From: a virus
DNA length: 40,908 nucleotides
Reading direction: 5' to 3' (one strand)
IMG/VR virus record: IMGVR_UViG_3300030202_003533
Span: 1 to 40,908 of that record
In this document: in pieces, positions 32,225 to 39,984 of the stretch
Position numbering within the stretch: position 1 is the stretch's first letter
Layout of the letters: each line of letters begins with the position of its first letter
Program-made: the position numbers and the translations under genes
The notes under the pieces: model-generated
The model's input: only the letters and a program-made list of their open reading frames with translations
Database searches by the model: none
What the model was told of the DNA's origin: nothing

Positions 32225-32971
32225 ATGGGTATTGATCTTAAAAAAATGCGGCAAAAGTTGTCCGATCTACACAACAAGGGCGGTAACGGCAATGGTGTTA
32301 AGTTTTGGAAGCCAGTTGACGGAGAGAATGTTATTCGCATTCTACCTTCACCAGATGGTGATCCCTTTAAACACTTTCACTTTCACTACAATGTAGGGGA
32401 GAAGGCAGGCTTTTTGTGCCCAAAGAAGAACTTTGGTGACGATTGTCCTGTGTGTGATTTTGTGTCTAAACTTTACAACGATGGTGATGATGAATCACGG
32501 CAGTTGGCTCGTAAGCTTGTAGCAAAGAGTCGCTTCTTCTCACCAGTTGTTGTTCGCGGAGAAGATAATGAAGGTACTAAGGTTTGGGGTTACAGCAAGA
32601 CAGTCTATGAAAACTTGCTACAACTAGTTCTAAATCCTGACTATGGTGATATTACAGATGCCGATGCAGGCACCGACCTAGCTTTGGTTTACGGCAAAGC
32701 CCCCGGTGCGATGTTCCCATCCACTAATATTACTGCCCGTCGTAAGACATCTAAGATTTCGTCCGATGATGCTCTTATGAAGGAGCTTATGGAAACTGAA
32801 ATCGACTTTGATAAGATTTTCGAAGTTAAGACTAAGGAAGAGGTTGCTGCTATTTTAGACAAGTTCCTACTTGGTGAAGATGGTGGTAACGACTCTGATG
32901 GAGTTGTTGTTACAGATAAGTCGGGAGGTTCATCCGTTGATGATGCTTTCAAGGACTTACTAGCTAGCTAA
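32225..32971 (+). CDS. gp32: single-stranded DNA-binding protein (gp32-like)
   Basis: 248 residues (T4 gp32 is 301). It has a basic N-terminal B-domain (GIDLKKMRQKLSDLHNKGG) for cooperativity, then FWKPVDGENVIRILPSPDGD. A zinc site H52-x12-C65-x8-C74-x2-C77 (CPKKNFGDDCPVC) follows, closely matching the T4 H-C-C-C spacing. An OB-fold core comes next, and an acidic tail ends SSVDDAFKDLLAS for protein contacts. It coats ssDNA in replication, recombination and repair, and sits between the tubulin-like gene and uvsX. The SD GGAGG lies just before ATG 32225. A very GC-rich hairpin follows the stop. Confidence 0.95.
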   Translation: MGIDLKKMRQKLSDLHNKGGNGNGVKFWKPVDGENVIRILPSPDGDPFKHFHFHYNVGEKAGFLCPKKNFGDDCPVCDFVSKLYNDGDDESRQLARKLVAKSRFFSPVVVRGEDNEGTKVWGYSKTVYENLLQLVLNPDYGDITDADAGTDLALVYGKAPGAMFPSTNITARRKTSKISSDDALMKELMETEIDFDKIFEVKTKEEVAAILDKFLLGEDGGNDSDGVVVTDKSGGSSVDDAFKDLLAS

Positions 32972-32976
32972 TCAGT

Positions 32977-33003
32977 GGGGGGGAGCGGTTGCTCCCCCCC
33001 TTT
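32977..33003 (+). terminator. GC-rich hairpin after gp32, partial terminator or RNA stabiliser
   Basis: A perfect 10-bp stem, GGGGGGGAGC with GCTCCCCCCC, and a GGTT loop at 32977-33000, followed by only three T. It sits 15 bases before the uvsX SD. With a weak T-run it may terminate only partly, giving more gp32 than UvsX, or protect the gp32 RNA 3' end. Confidence 0.65.
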
Positions 33004-33018
33004 CACTACGGAGGAAAA

Positions 33019-34134
33019 ATGGCAAAAGCGACAGCAATTGGTCGGTTAAACATAGCCGACATGAAAAAGTTAATTAATAAAAAAGCAGGAACTAATGTAG
33101 CATTCTCATTAGCAGAAGATAACCCAACAGAGGTTAACCAATTTATTCCAACTGGATGTAAATGGCTTGATGGTATTATCAAAAGAGGCACATGGGGTGG
33201 CATTCCTGTAGGAAAGATAAGTGAGATTGCCGGTTTGGAAGCAACTGGTAAGTCTTACATGGCAGCACAAATCGCTGGCAATGCTCAAAGAATAGGAATA
33301 GATGTAATCTATTTTGATTCAGAGAACTCTATTGACCCAGAGTTTTTGGCAAATGCTGGTTGTGATATTGAGAAGTTGCTTTATGTACAAGCAAGTTCGG
33401 TAGAGTTTGTGTTAGAAACTATTGAGAGTCTGTTGGCTAACAATGATAGTCAAATGCTTTTTATCTGGGATAGTATGGCTTTAACTCCATCGGTATCAGA
33501 TATTGAATCAGACTTTAATCCGTTATCAACAATGGCGGTAAAGCCTCGTATTCTATCAAAGGGTATGGCAAAGCTAATTCAGCCAATCGCTAACACCAAG
33601 TCAACTCTGCTAATTCTAAATCAGTTAAAAACTAACATCACTAGAAACACAGCAGAGGCTCTTACGACTCCTTACTTCGCACCGGGAGGCAAAGCTTTAG
33701 CTTATTCTTATTCTTTAAGAATCTGGTTAACTGCTCGTAAAGGTAAGTCGTCTTTTATCTTTGATGAGAAGGGATTTAGGATTGGTACCGAGGTTAAAGC
33801 GAAGATTCAGAAGTCTCGTTTCGGAACTCAAGGTCGTCAATGTAATTTTAAGATCTTGTGGGCTGGAGATGAAGTAAAAATTATGGATAAGGAAAGTTGG
33901 TTTGAAGCCGTTAAGTCGTCTGATAAACTAACAAATGCTGGAGCTTGGTTCACTCTACATCATGAAGATGGATCAAAAGATAAGTTCCAGTCAAAGCAGT
34001 GGATAAATAAATTACAAGAAGAGAAGTTTTACAACAGAGTCATTGAATTGTTGGAAGAAGAAGTAGTAATGAAGTTTGATAAAAGAATTGGAGACTCAAG
34101 CGACTTCTATGAAGATACAGAGAAAAAGAAATAA
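33019..34134 (+). CDS. uvsX: UvsX/RecA-like recombinase
   Basis: 371 residues from ATG 33019, chosen for its GGAGG SD; an upstream in-frame TTG at 32989 lies inside the hairpin. The RecA fold is clear: PTGCKWLDGIIKRGTWGGIP (44-63), Walker A GLEATGKS (72-79), VIYFDSENSID (96-106) with the catalytic Glu, and Walker B QMLFIWDSMAL (145-155). A DNA-binding loop region lies near ITRNTAEALTTPYFAPGGKA. It promotes strand exchange in recombination-dependent replication with gp32 and gp46/47. A promoter and terminator element follows. Confidence 0.95.
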   Translation: MAKATAIGRLNIADMKKLINKKAGTNVAFSLAEDNPTEVNQFIPTGCKWLDGIIKRGTWGGIPVGKISEIAGLEATGKSYMAAQIAGNAQRIGIDVIYFDSENSIDPEFLANAGCDIEKLLYVQASSVEFVLETIESLLANNDSQMLFIWDSMALTPSVSDIESDFNPLSTMAVKPRILSKGMAKLIQPIANTKSTLLILNQLKTNITRNTAEALTTPYFAPGGKALAYSYSLRIWLTARKGKSSFIFDEKGFRIGTEVKAKIQKSRFGTQGRQCNFKILWAGDEVKIMDKESWFEAVKSSDKLTNAGAWFTLHHEDGSKDKFQSKQWINKLQEEKFYNRVIELLEEEVVMKFDKRIGDSSDFYEDTEKKK

Positions 34135-34170
34135 AAGAAACCCTGCTGAGGTCAGGCATAGACAAAGTGC

Positions 34171-34199
34171 TTGACTTCTCCTCCAACCCCTGCTAGAAT
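34171..34199 (+). promoter_or_regulatory. sigma-70 promoter overlapping a terminator stem
   Basis: TTGACT (34171-34176), 17 bases, TAGAAT (34194-34199). The -10 box lies in the left arm of the hairpin at 34185-34218, so transcripts should begin near 34206, within the right arm. These transcripts lack the left arm and keep the SD AGGGG (34212-34216) free for the 34224 gene. Confidence 0.7.
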
Positions 34200-34223
34200 A
34201 TTATTTCTAGCAGGGGTTTTTTT
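34185..34223 (+). terminator. intrinsic terminator whose right arm contains the next gene's SD
   Basis: A 14-bp perfect stem (AACCCCTGCTAGAA with TTCTAGCAGGGGTT), loop TATTAT, then five further T running up to ATG 34224. Read-through RNA from uvsX would terminate here or, if it escaped, carry the next SD locked in the stem. Confidence 0.88.
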
Positions 34224-35171
34224 ATGGAAAGAATTATGATCGTAGACATGTTAAACATGTACTACAGAGCCTACATCGTTGATCCTTCGTTGTCTTCAAA
34301 CGGACAACCAATCGGAGGAATCAAAGGCTCTTTAAAAATTTTACAAAAGTTATGTAGAGAGATTAGACCAACACAGGTCTATATTTGTTGGGATGGTCGT
34401 GAAGGCTCATCCAAGCGGAGGAAGATTAATAAAGGGTATAAGGAAGGGCGAAAGCCTATCCGGCTGAACCGAAGTGTTAAGAACATGACAGAGAAGCAAG
34501 AAGCACAGAATAAGATCTGGCAGATGATTAGGCTCGCTGAATACTTCAATCAGTTGCCACTTTGCCAAATCAACATTGACTACTCTGAAGCCGATGATAT
34601 TATCGGAGCTTTAGTCAAGAGGTTCAAAGATAAAGAGAAGGTGATCGTATCAAGCGATAAAGACTACTTCCAACTATTGGATGAGTCAACACTTCTGCTT
34701 CGTCCAACACAGAAACAGATCTTAAATAAGAATAATATTTTAGAAGAATACAATATTCACCCATCAAACTTCGCACTTGCGAGGGCTATCGTGGGAGATA
34801 AGAGTGATAACCTGCCCGGTGTAAGAGGCATTGGACTCAAGACAGTAGCGAAAAGAATGCCTTTTTTGAAGGATAAAGAAGATTGCCTCTTGAAAGATGT
34901 GTTCGAATCTGCTATAGTAGAAGACCGATTTTGGGAAAAGATAACAGAGCACAAAAGTTTGATTGAAGAAAACTATAAAGTTATGAATCTAGGAACTGTC
35001 TTTCTATCTCCTCAGAATACAAGGGTGATTAAAGAGTCGGTAGAGAACTACCCACTAGAGTTCGCTCGCACTGAGTTTATTAAAATGATGATGCAAGACG
35101 GATTTGCTGAATTAAACTGGGATGATTTGTATTCATCCATGAACCGTATAAGGATTGCTAATGCTAAATAA
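34224..35171 (+). CDS. rnh: 5'-3' exonuclease / RNase H (FEN family)
   Basis: 315 residues, near T4 RNase H (305). Metal-binding acids of the PIN/FEN fold are visible: D8 in IMIVDMLN, D57 in YICWDGR, E122/D124/D125 in SEADDII, D145/D147 in VSSDKDYFQ, and D192/D195 in GDKSDN. The helix-hairpin-helix GVRGIGLKTVAKR (199-211) binds DNA. The KRRKINKGYKEGRKP segment matches the FEN arch region. It removes RNA primers and flaps from lagging strands. It is insulated from uvsX by its own promoter and terminator and overlaps the helicase gene by 11 bases. Confidence 0.95.
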   Translation: MERIMIVDMLNMYYRAYIVDPSLSSNGQPIGGIKGSLKILQKLCREIRPTQVYICWDGREGSSKRRKINKGYKEGRKPIRLNRSVKNMTEKQEAQNKIWQMIRLAEYFNQLPLCQINIDYSEADDIIGALVKRFKDKEKVIVSSDKDYFQLLDESTLLLRPTQKQILNKNNILEEYNIHPSNFALARAIVGDKSDNLPGVRGIGLKTVAKRMPFLKDKEDCLLKDVFESAIVEDRFWEKITEHKSLIEENYKVMNLGTVFLSPQNTRVIKESVENYPLEFARTEFIKMMMQDGFAELNWDDLYSSMNRIRIANAK

Positions 35172-36525
35172 AGATTTTTCAAAGTTTGGAAAACATTTCC
35201 AAGAGAACTTGGTACAGATTATGTTCGAAGACAGAGCTTTCTGTGATCAGGTTGGAGAGGTCTTTAAAGCAGAGTTCTTAGAACAAAAGTATCTTCAGCA
35301 GTTTGTTGATAGGTTGTTTGGTTACAAGGCACAATACAAGACACACCCGTCTTCACAGGCTTTTTCAACAATCCTGCGAACAGAACTGGATGAATCTAAT
35401 CCAATCTTAGTTAAGCAAGTCCGTGATTTCTTTGCTAGGATTCAAGCAAACCCCGCTGTAAATGATGAAGAATATGTTAAGCACACATCATTAGACTTTT
35501 GTCGCAAGCAAAAGCTAAAAGAAGCTCTAATGAAGTCTGCGAACTTACTTCAAAAGGCTAGCTTTGATGAGATATCAGTTCTCATTAATGAGGCTTTAAA
35601 GTTAGGTTCAGACAATTCTTATGGGTACGATTACAAACTTGATTTTGAAAAAAGGTTTGTACTAACACACAGAGATCCAGTTTCAACAGGCTGGGATCTA
35701 ATTGACAAGATTAGCAAAGGCGGTTTAGGAGCAGGTGAGTTGGGTGTTGTTATTGCTCCAACTGGAGCAGGCAAGTCAATGGCTCTTGTCCACTTGGGCA
35801 CACGAGCTTTAGTTGAAGGCAAGACAGTAGTCCACTTCACACTAGAGTTAGGTGATACTGTTGTCGCAGGTCGTTATGATTCTTGTTTAACAGGGATTCA
35901 CCTAAAAGATCTTTATCATCGTAAGGACGATATCTACGATGAGGTAAAAGATGTTAAGGGCAATGTGATTGTAAAAGAGTATCCAACTAAGTCAGCTTCT
36001 GTCTTAACATTGAGAAACCATCTTAGTAAGTTACAGAACCGTGGGATTGAGATTGGAACAATCATTGTAGACTATGCTGACCTTTTGAAACCAACTGGAA
36101 ACAATTATAATGAAAAAAGAATTGAGTTAGAGACGATTTATGAGAACTTGAGAGGGCTTTCTCAAGAGTTTAAATGTCCTATTTGGACTGCCTCACAAAC
36201 AAATCGTGGGGGATTAAATGCGGAAGTTATTACAATGGAAAGTATTTCTGAAGCATTCAACAAATGTTTTGTCGCAGACTTCATATTTACTCTATCTCGA
36301 ACAATCGAGGACAAGAATGTTAACGCGGCTAGAATGTTCGTAGCAAAAAATAGAAATGGACCAGACGGACTTGTTTATCCAATGAAGATGGACACATCCA
36401 ATGTTTTATTGGAAGTCTTAGAGCCGGATGGTAATTCCATTACAGATATTAATAAAGAAGCTGCTAAGAACCAAAAGCAAAAATTAGCCGATATTTACAA
36501 GAAATTTAAAAAGGAGAACAAATAA
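35161..36525 (+). CDS. gp41: replicative DNA helicase (gp41-like, DnaB/RecA-fold)
   Basis: 454 residues from ATG 35161 with an AAGGA SD at 35149-35153; a TTG 6 bases earlier is less likely. The N-terminal helical domain (1-150) is followed by STGWDLIDKISKGGLGAGEL and Walker A APTGAGKS (199-206). Next come VHFTLELGDTVVAGRYD, Walker B region GTIIVDYADLLK, and PIWTASQTNRGGL. The C-terminal loops include FIFTLSRTIEDK. It unwinds the fork as a hexamer and works with a primase not seen here. It starts inside the FEN gene and its stop overlaps the next ATG (TAATG). Confidence 0.93.
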   Translation: MLNKDFSKFGKHFQENLVQIMFEDRAFCDQVGEVFKAEFLEQKYLQQFVDRLFGYKAQYKTHPSSQAFSTILRTELDESNPILVKQVRDFFARIQANPAVNDEEYVKHTSLDFCRKQKLKEALMKSANLLQKASFDEISVLINEALKLGSDNSYGYDYKLDFEKRFVLTHRDPVSTGWDLIDKISKGGLGAGELGVVIAPTGAGKSMALVHLGTRALVEGKTVVHFTLELGDTVVAGRYDSCLTGIHLKDLYHRKDDIYDEVKDVKGNVIVKEYPTKSASVLTLRNHLSKLQNRGIEIGTIIVDYADLLKPTGNNYNEKRIELETIYENLRGLSQEFKCPIWTASQTNRGGLNAEVITMESISEAFNKCFVADFIFTLSRTIEDKNVNAARMFVAKNRNGPDGLVYPMKMDTSNVLLEVLEPDGNSITDINKEAAKNQKQKLADIYKKFKKENK

Positions 36526-38384
36526 TGCAAAGAGCGTCAGAAATTCTGTCAGATATCACCGTACACATGAAGTACGCAAAGTATGATCCTGAAAAAGAAC
36601 GTAGAGAAAATTGGGTAGAACTTTGTACTCGCAATATGAATATGCATATTAAGAAGTACCCAGAATTAGAGAATGAAATTAAGCAAGTCTATGACAACTA
36701 TGTCATATCAAAGAAAATTTTACCTTCTATGCGGTCAATGCAGTTCGCTGGTAAACCAATTGAGGTCGCCCCAAATCGTGTATATAATTGTGCTTACATG
36801 CCAATTGACCATGCTGATGCTTTTTCTGAATGTATGTTTTTATTATTGGGTGGTACCGGTGTTGGTTTTTCAGTACAGGCACACCATGTTGAGAAGCTTC
36901 CAGAGATCCGCAAACCAAGCACTAAAAGAACTCGCCGCTTCTTAATTTCTGATTCAATCGAAGGCTGGGCAGATGCAGTCAAAGCCCTTATTCACTCCTA
37001 CTTTAAAGGCACATCTAAACTGCGATTTGATTTTAGCGATATCCGAGCAAAGGGTGCTAGACTTGTAACTACTGGCGGTAAGGCACCGGGACCACAGCCT
37101 CTTCGTGAATGTTTGGTGAAAGTTGAAGGTGTGCTAAGTGAAAAAGAAGACGGTGATAAATTAGAACCAATCGAGGTTCATGATATGATTTGTTATATTG
37201 CTGATGCAGTTTTAGCCGGCGGCATTCGCAGAGCAGCACTCATCTCTTTGTTTTCAGCAGACGATGACGAGATGATCTCCTCAAAATCAGGCAGTTGGTG
37301 GGAAAGCAACCCACAGCGAGGTCGAGCAAACAATTCAGCAGTAATCCTACGACACAAGGTTGATAAAGAATACTTCATGAAACTCTGGGAACGGATTAAG
37401 AAGTCAGGTTCCGGCGAACCCGGCATTTACCTTTCCAATGACAAAGATTGGGGTACAAACCCTTGTTGTGAGATTGCTCTCAGACCGTACCAGTTTTGTA
37501 ATTTAACTGAGGTAAATGCTTCAGATTTAGAGGACCAGGAAGAGTACGAAGCCCGAGTTAAGGCAGCAGCCTTTCTAGGCACCCTACAAGCCGGTTACAC
37601 GGACTTTCACTACCTCCGTGATGTATGGCGGCGAAATACTGAGAAAGATGCTCTAATCGGAGTCTCGATGACTGGAATTGGATCTGGTAAAGTATTAGAT
37701 CTAGACATGGAATCTGGTGCAAAAGCTGTAAAAGAAGAAAATGCGAGAGTCGCAGATCTTATTGGAATCCGAAAAGCAGCTAGAACAACATGTGTTAAAC
37801 CAGCAGGTACAACCTCTTTGACTCTTGGAACCTCTTCTGGTATCCATGCTTGGCATAATGATTATTACATTCGCCGTCTGAGAGTGGGAAAGAATGAGGC
37901 AATTTATAATTACTTATCATTAATCCATCCAGAGTTGGTTGAAGACGAATTCTTTAGACCCCATGACACTGCTGTTATCTCAGTGCCACAAAAGGCACCA
38001 GACGGAGCGATTTACAGAACAGAATCCGCAATGTCCATGCTTAAGCGAGTTGCTAGAGTTTCAAACGAGTGGGTTCGCAAAGGTCATAGAAAAGGTCAGA
38101 ACACTCATAATGTTTCAGCAACAGTAAGCATTCGTGAATCAGAATGGGAAGATGTTGGTGAATGGATGTGGGAAAACCGTGATGTTTACAATGGTTTAAG
38201 TGTTCTTCCATATGATGGCGGCAACTACCAGCAAGCACCTTTTGAGGACTGTTCTAAAGAAACTTATGATGTAATGCTTCAGTCATTAACAGAAGTAGAT
38301 CTTAACAATGTTTTTGAGACTGATGACAACACAGATCTTTCTGGTGAGTTAGCTTGTGCTGGTGGGGCATGTGAAGTGGTTTAA
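36525..38384 (+). CDS. nrdJ: class II (B12-dependent) ribonucleotide reductase
   Basis: 619 residues, monomeric RTPR type. Catalytic residues match the Lactobacillus enzyme pattern: Cys89 in RVYNCAY, NPCCEI with Cys314 and Glu316, Cys325 in FCNLTEV (the same 11-residue spacing from Cys314), and the C-terminal redox pair Cys611/Cys616 in CAGGAC. Other family blocks are LLLGGTGVGFSVQAHHV, KPAGTTSLTLGTSSGIHAWH and YNGLSVLPYDGG. It is shorter than the 739-residue bacterial enzyme but looks complete. It makes deoxynucleotides using adenosylcobalamin, so the host must make or import B12. T4 itself uses class I and III enzymes. Confidence 0.94.
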   Translation: MQRASEILSDITVHMKYAKYDPEKERRENWVELCTRNMNMHIKKYPELENEIKQVYDNYVISKKILPSMRSMQFAGKPIEVAPNRVYNCAYMPIDHADAFSECMFLLLGGTGVGFSVQAHHVEKLPEIRKPSTKRTRRFLISDSIEGWADAVKALIHSYFKGTSKLRFDFSDIRAKGARLVTTGGKAPGPQPLRECLVKVEGVLSEKEDGDKLEPIEVHDMICYIADAVLAGGIRRAALISLFSADDDEMISSKSGSWWESNPQRGRANNSAVILRHKVDKEYFMKLWERIKKSGSGEPGIYLSNDKDWGTNPCCEIALRPYQFCNLTEVNASDLEDQEEYEARVKAAAFLGTLQAGYTDFHYLRDVWRRNTEKDALIGVSMTGIGSGKVLDLDMESGAKAVKEENARVADLIGIRKAARTTCVKPAGTTSLTLGTSSGIHAWHNDYYIRRLRVGKNEAIYNYLSLIHPELVEDEFFRPHDTAVISVPQKAPDGAIYRTESAMSMLKRVARVSNEWVRKGHRKGQNTHNVSATVSIRESEWEDVGEWMWENRDVYNGLSVLPYDGGNYQQAPFEDCSKETYDVMLQSLTEVDLNNVFETDDNTDLSGELACAGGACEVV

Positions 38385-38426
38385 TGTGTACTTAAACACT
38401 AATTATATGAAATAGGGGTTCCTAAA

Positions 38427-38714
38427 ATGTCAGACAAGATGAATGTTAATACAGCCGTTGAGTTCGTAGAACTCAAGGGTCAGCTTCAAAGAATCGAGGA
38501 TGCCATTATGACCATTAAAGAGAAGAACGAAGAAATGGCTGATGACATCACTAAGATAAAAGAAGCAATTTACAATCCAGATCAAGGTATTTATTCTCGT
38601 TTAAAAGAGCTAGAGGCTTGGAAGTCTAGTGTGACCAGAGTCCTCTGGCTCTTGGCGACTGGAGCATTAGGCTCATTTGGTGTCGCACTTTGGGAAATCC
38701 TCAAAAAAACATAA
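38427..38714 (+). CDS. holin-like protein with coiled coil and C-terminal TM (XhlA-like)
   Basis: 95 residues. A coiled coil occupies about 10-70 (VELKGQLQRIEDAIMTIKEK and more), followed by one TM segment at about 72-90 (VLWLLATGALGSFGVALWEI) and a basic end (LKKT). This is the layout of XhlA/hemolysin-type holin accessory proteins. It lies 9 bases before the endolysin, which strongly supports a lysis role. The SD GGGG at 38414-38417 is a little far from the ATG. The alternative is a general membrane anchor. Confidence 0.78.
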   Translation: MSDKMNVNTAVEFVELKGQLQRIEDAIMTIKEKNEEMADDITKIKEAIYNPDQGIYSRLKELEAWKSSVTRVLWLLATGALGSFGVALWEILKKT

Positions 38715-38723
38715 GGTGTAAAA

Positions 38724-39650
38724 ATGTTATTAAAAAATGGTTCATCTGGTCATCAGGTGATTGAACTTCAAGAAGGTCTTGAAGCTTTAGGTTATGAATT
38801 AGGCAATTGCGATGGAGCCTTTGGTCCCGCAACAGAGAAAGCTGTAAAGGCTTTTCAAGAAGTCCAAGGATTAAAAGTAGATGGGCTAGTTGGAAGAGGA
38901 ACAATTGCCTCTTTAAATAAGCTGTTGAAAACGACAGGACACGATTTAATTGGCGAAGATGAACAAAACGAGCTTGAAGAACTTCCGCCGGCAGAAAAAT
39001 TATCATGGGTTAAGTGCCCAGCAGATAAGTTCCCCGGTAGAGCAGGTTACACTAGGGTAACACTTCGTTCAGATGCCGCAGAGGCTTACAACGAACTTTA
39101 CAAAGAGGTAAAGGAACTCGGTGGTTATATAACATCAGCAGGTGGCAGAAGAGGCTTGGCTTCTAAATCAGGTGCTGCTCGTTCAAAGAAATCCTTTCAC
39201 TACACTGGATTGGCTTTTGATATGGCTTTGCCAACAGGCATGTATAAGCCAGAGGAAGATCCTTATGTCATTGAAGACATTGGAGATCGAAGATGGAGAG
39301 TGTGGATGCGCTGTGATAACGGCGAAGAAATGGAGTTGGAAGGAACTTATGTAACCCGCTCAGGCAGAAAGACTAAACTTAAGACCAAAAAGGTTACAGG
39401 TAAGTTTGTTGACTTCACAGCCTTAGCATTAAAACACGGCTTTCATTCTATTAGAGCCAGACGATCTTTCTTTAACGGAGGATCTTATGGTGGTTCAGAA
39501 TGGTGGCACTTCCAATATGAGCGAGCACTTACAAAAGGTGAATCAAAGTTTGGTGAAGAGTTATTAAAAGTTTACTCACTAGCTAAGTGTAAGAGATTTA
39601 TCTATTGGGATGTGTCTAAAGATTGTATCTTTGGAAAGAATTGGTTTTAG
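38724..39650 (+). CDS. endolysin: peptidoglycan-binding domain plus M15 peptidase
   Basis: 308 residues in two domains. Residues 1-70 form a PG-binding type 1 domain (GSSGHQVIELQEGLEALGYE, GAFGPATEKAVKAFQEVQGL, VDGLVGRGTIASLNKLL). Residues about 95-270 form a VanY/D-Ala-D-Ala carboxypeptidase-like (M15) domain with zinc ligands H159 and D166 in SFHYTGLAFD and H262 in EWWHF; E259 is the likely catalytic base. There is no signal peptide, so release depends on a holin, encoded 9 bases upstream. It cuts stem-peptide bonds at lysis. The SD AAGGTG fits the start at 38724. A perfect early-type promoter begins right after its stop. Confidence 0.93.
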   Translation: MLLKNGSSGHQVIELQEGLEALGYELGNCDGAFGPATEKAVKAFQEVQGLKVDGLVGRGTIASLNKLLKTTGHDLIGEDEQNELEELPPAEKLSWVKCPADKFPGRAGYTRVTLRSDAAEAYNELYKEVKELGGYITSAGGRRGLASKSGAARSKKSFHYTGLAFDMALPTGMYKPEEDPYVIEDIGDRRWRVWMRCDNGEEMELEGTYVTRSGRKTKLKTKKVTGKFVDFTALALKHGFHSIRARRSFFNGGSYGGSEWWHFQYERALTKGESKFGEELLKVYSLAKCKRFIYWDVSKDCIFGKNWF

Positions 39651-39653
39651 GAC

Positions 39654-39682
39654 TTGACATGCCCAGAAAAATTTTGTATAAT
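39654..39682 (+). promoter_or_regulatory. perfect sigma-70 consensus promoter
   Basis: TTGACA (39654-39659), 17 bases, TATAAT (39677-39682), starting 3 bases after the endolysin stop. The expected start is near 39689, giving an 11-base leader with GAGGT before ATG 39700. This is a full-consensus, early-type promoter. Confidence 0.88.
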
Positions 39683-39699
39683 GAACTGGTGAGGTCAAA

Positions 39700-39906
39700 A
39701 TGAAAAGATTCCAATTTATAATTCATAATCCAAAAACAGAAGAAGTAAAGATGCGGAACATTGAAAGGAGAACTTTTAATGATGCCGTAGTCGATGCCCG
39801 TATTTATGCTCAGTGCGAGTGGGAAAACACAGGCGATACTTGGGATTTAGTAGCCATATATGATATGGACTATGAATTTGATCTCACACGACCGACGAGG
39901 GGGTGA
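39700..39906 (+). CDS. small early protein of unknown function
   Basis: 68 residues, SD GAGG in a leader of about 11 bases. The sequence FQFIIHNPKTEEVKMRNIER, then TFNDAVVDARIYAQCEWENT, looks like a small alpha/beta domain. It ends with an acidic strand (WDLVAIYDMDYEFDLTRPTRG). The helix and ERxxFxDAVxxA pattern recall small modulators, but no family is assigned. It is driven by the consensus promoter just upstream, so it is likely an early host-takeover type protein; that is inference. Confidence 0.7.
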   Translation: MKRFQFIIHNPKTEEVKMRNIERRTFNDAVVDARIYAQCEWENTGDTWDLVAIYDMDYEFDLTRPTRG

Positions 39907-39975
39907 TTTCCATTAGGTCGAGATCAACCCGCAGGAGAGGCACGGGGTAAAAGGTGTCTCATTTCTTACTAATTA

Positions 39976-39984
39976 TGGTATAAT
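39976..39984 (+). promoter_or_regulatory. extended -10 element next to the HNH start codon
   Basis: TGGTATAAT is an extended -10 (TGnTATAAT) ending one base before ATG 39985; no good -35 is seen. Transcription would start inside the ORF, so it cannot serve the 39985 start. It may drive a shorter product or be chance in AT-rich DNA. The 78-base gap also holds an AGGAG and a bulged hairpin near 39935-39960. Confidence 0.35.

Noticed and set aside
32989-33018. Upstream TTG start for uvsX at 32989
   Set aside because: It lies inside the GC-rich hairpin; ATG 33019 has a proper GGAGG SD and gives the normal N-terminus.
34576-34603. TTGACT-16-TATTAT inside the FEN gene
   Set aside because: It encodes the conserved DYSEADDII metal-binding segment, so protein constraint explains much of it, and spacing and -10 are weaker than the other promoters.
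36760-36788. TTGAGG-17-TATAAT inside the ribonucleotide reductase gene
   Set aside because: The -35 box is poor and no gene starts within 1.6 kb downstream; likely chance.
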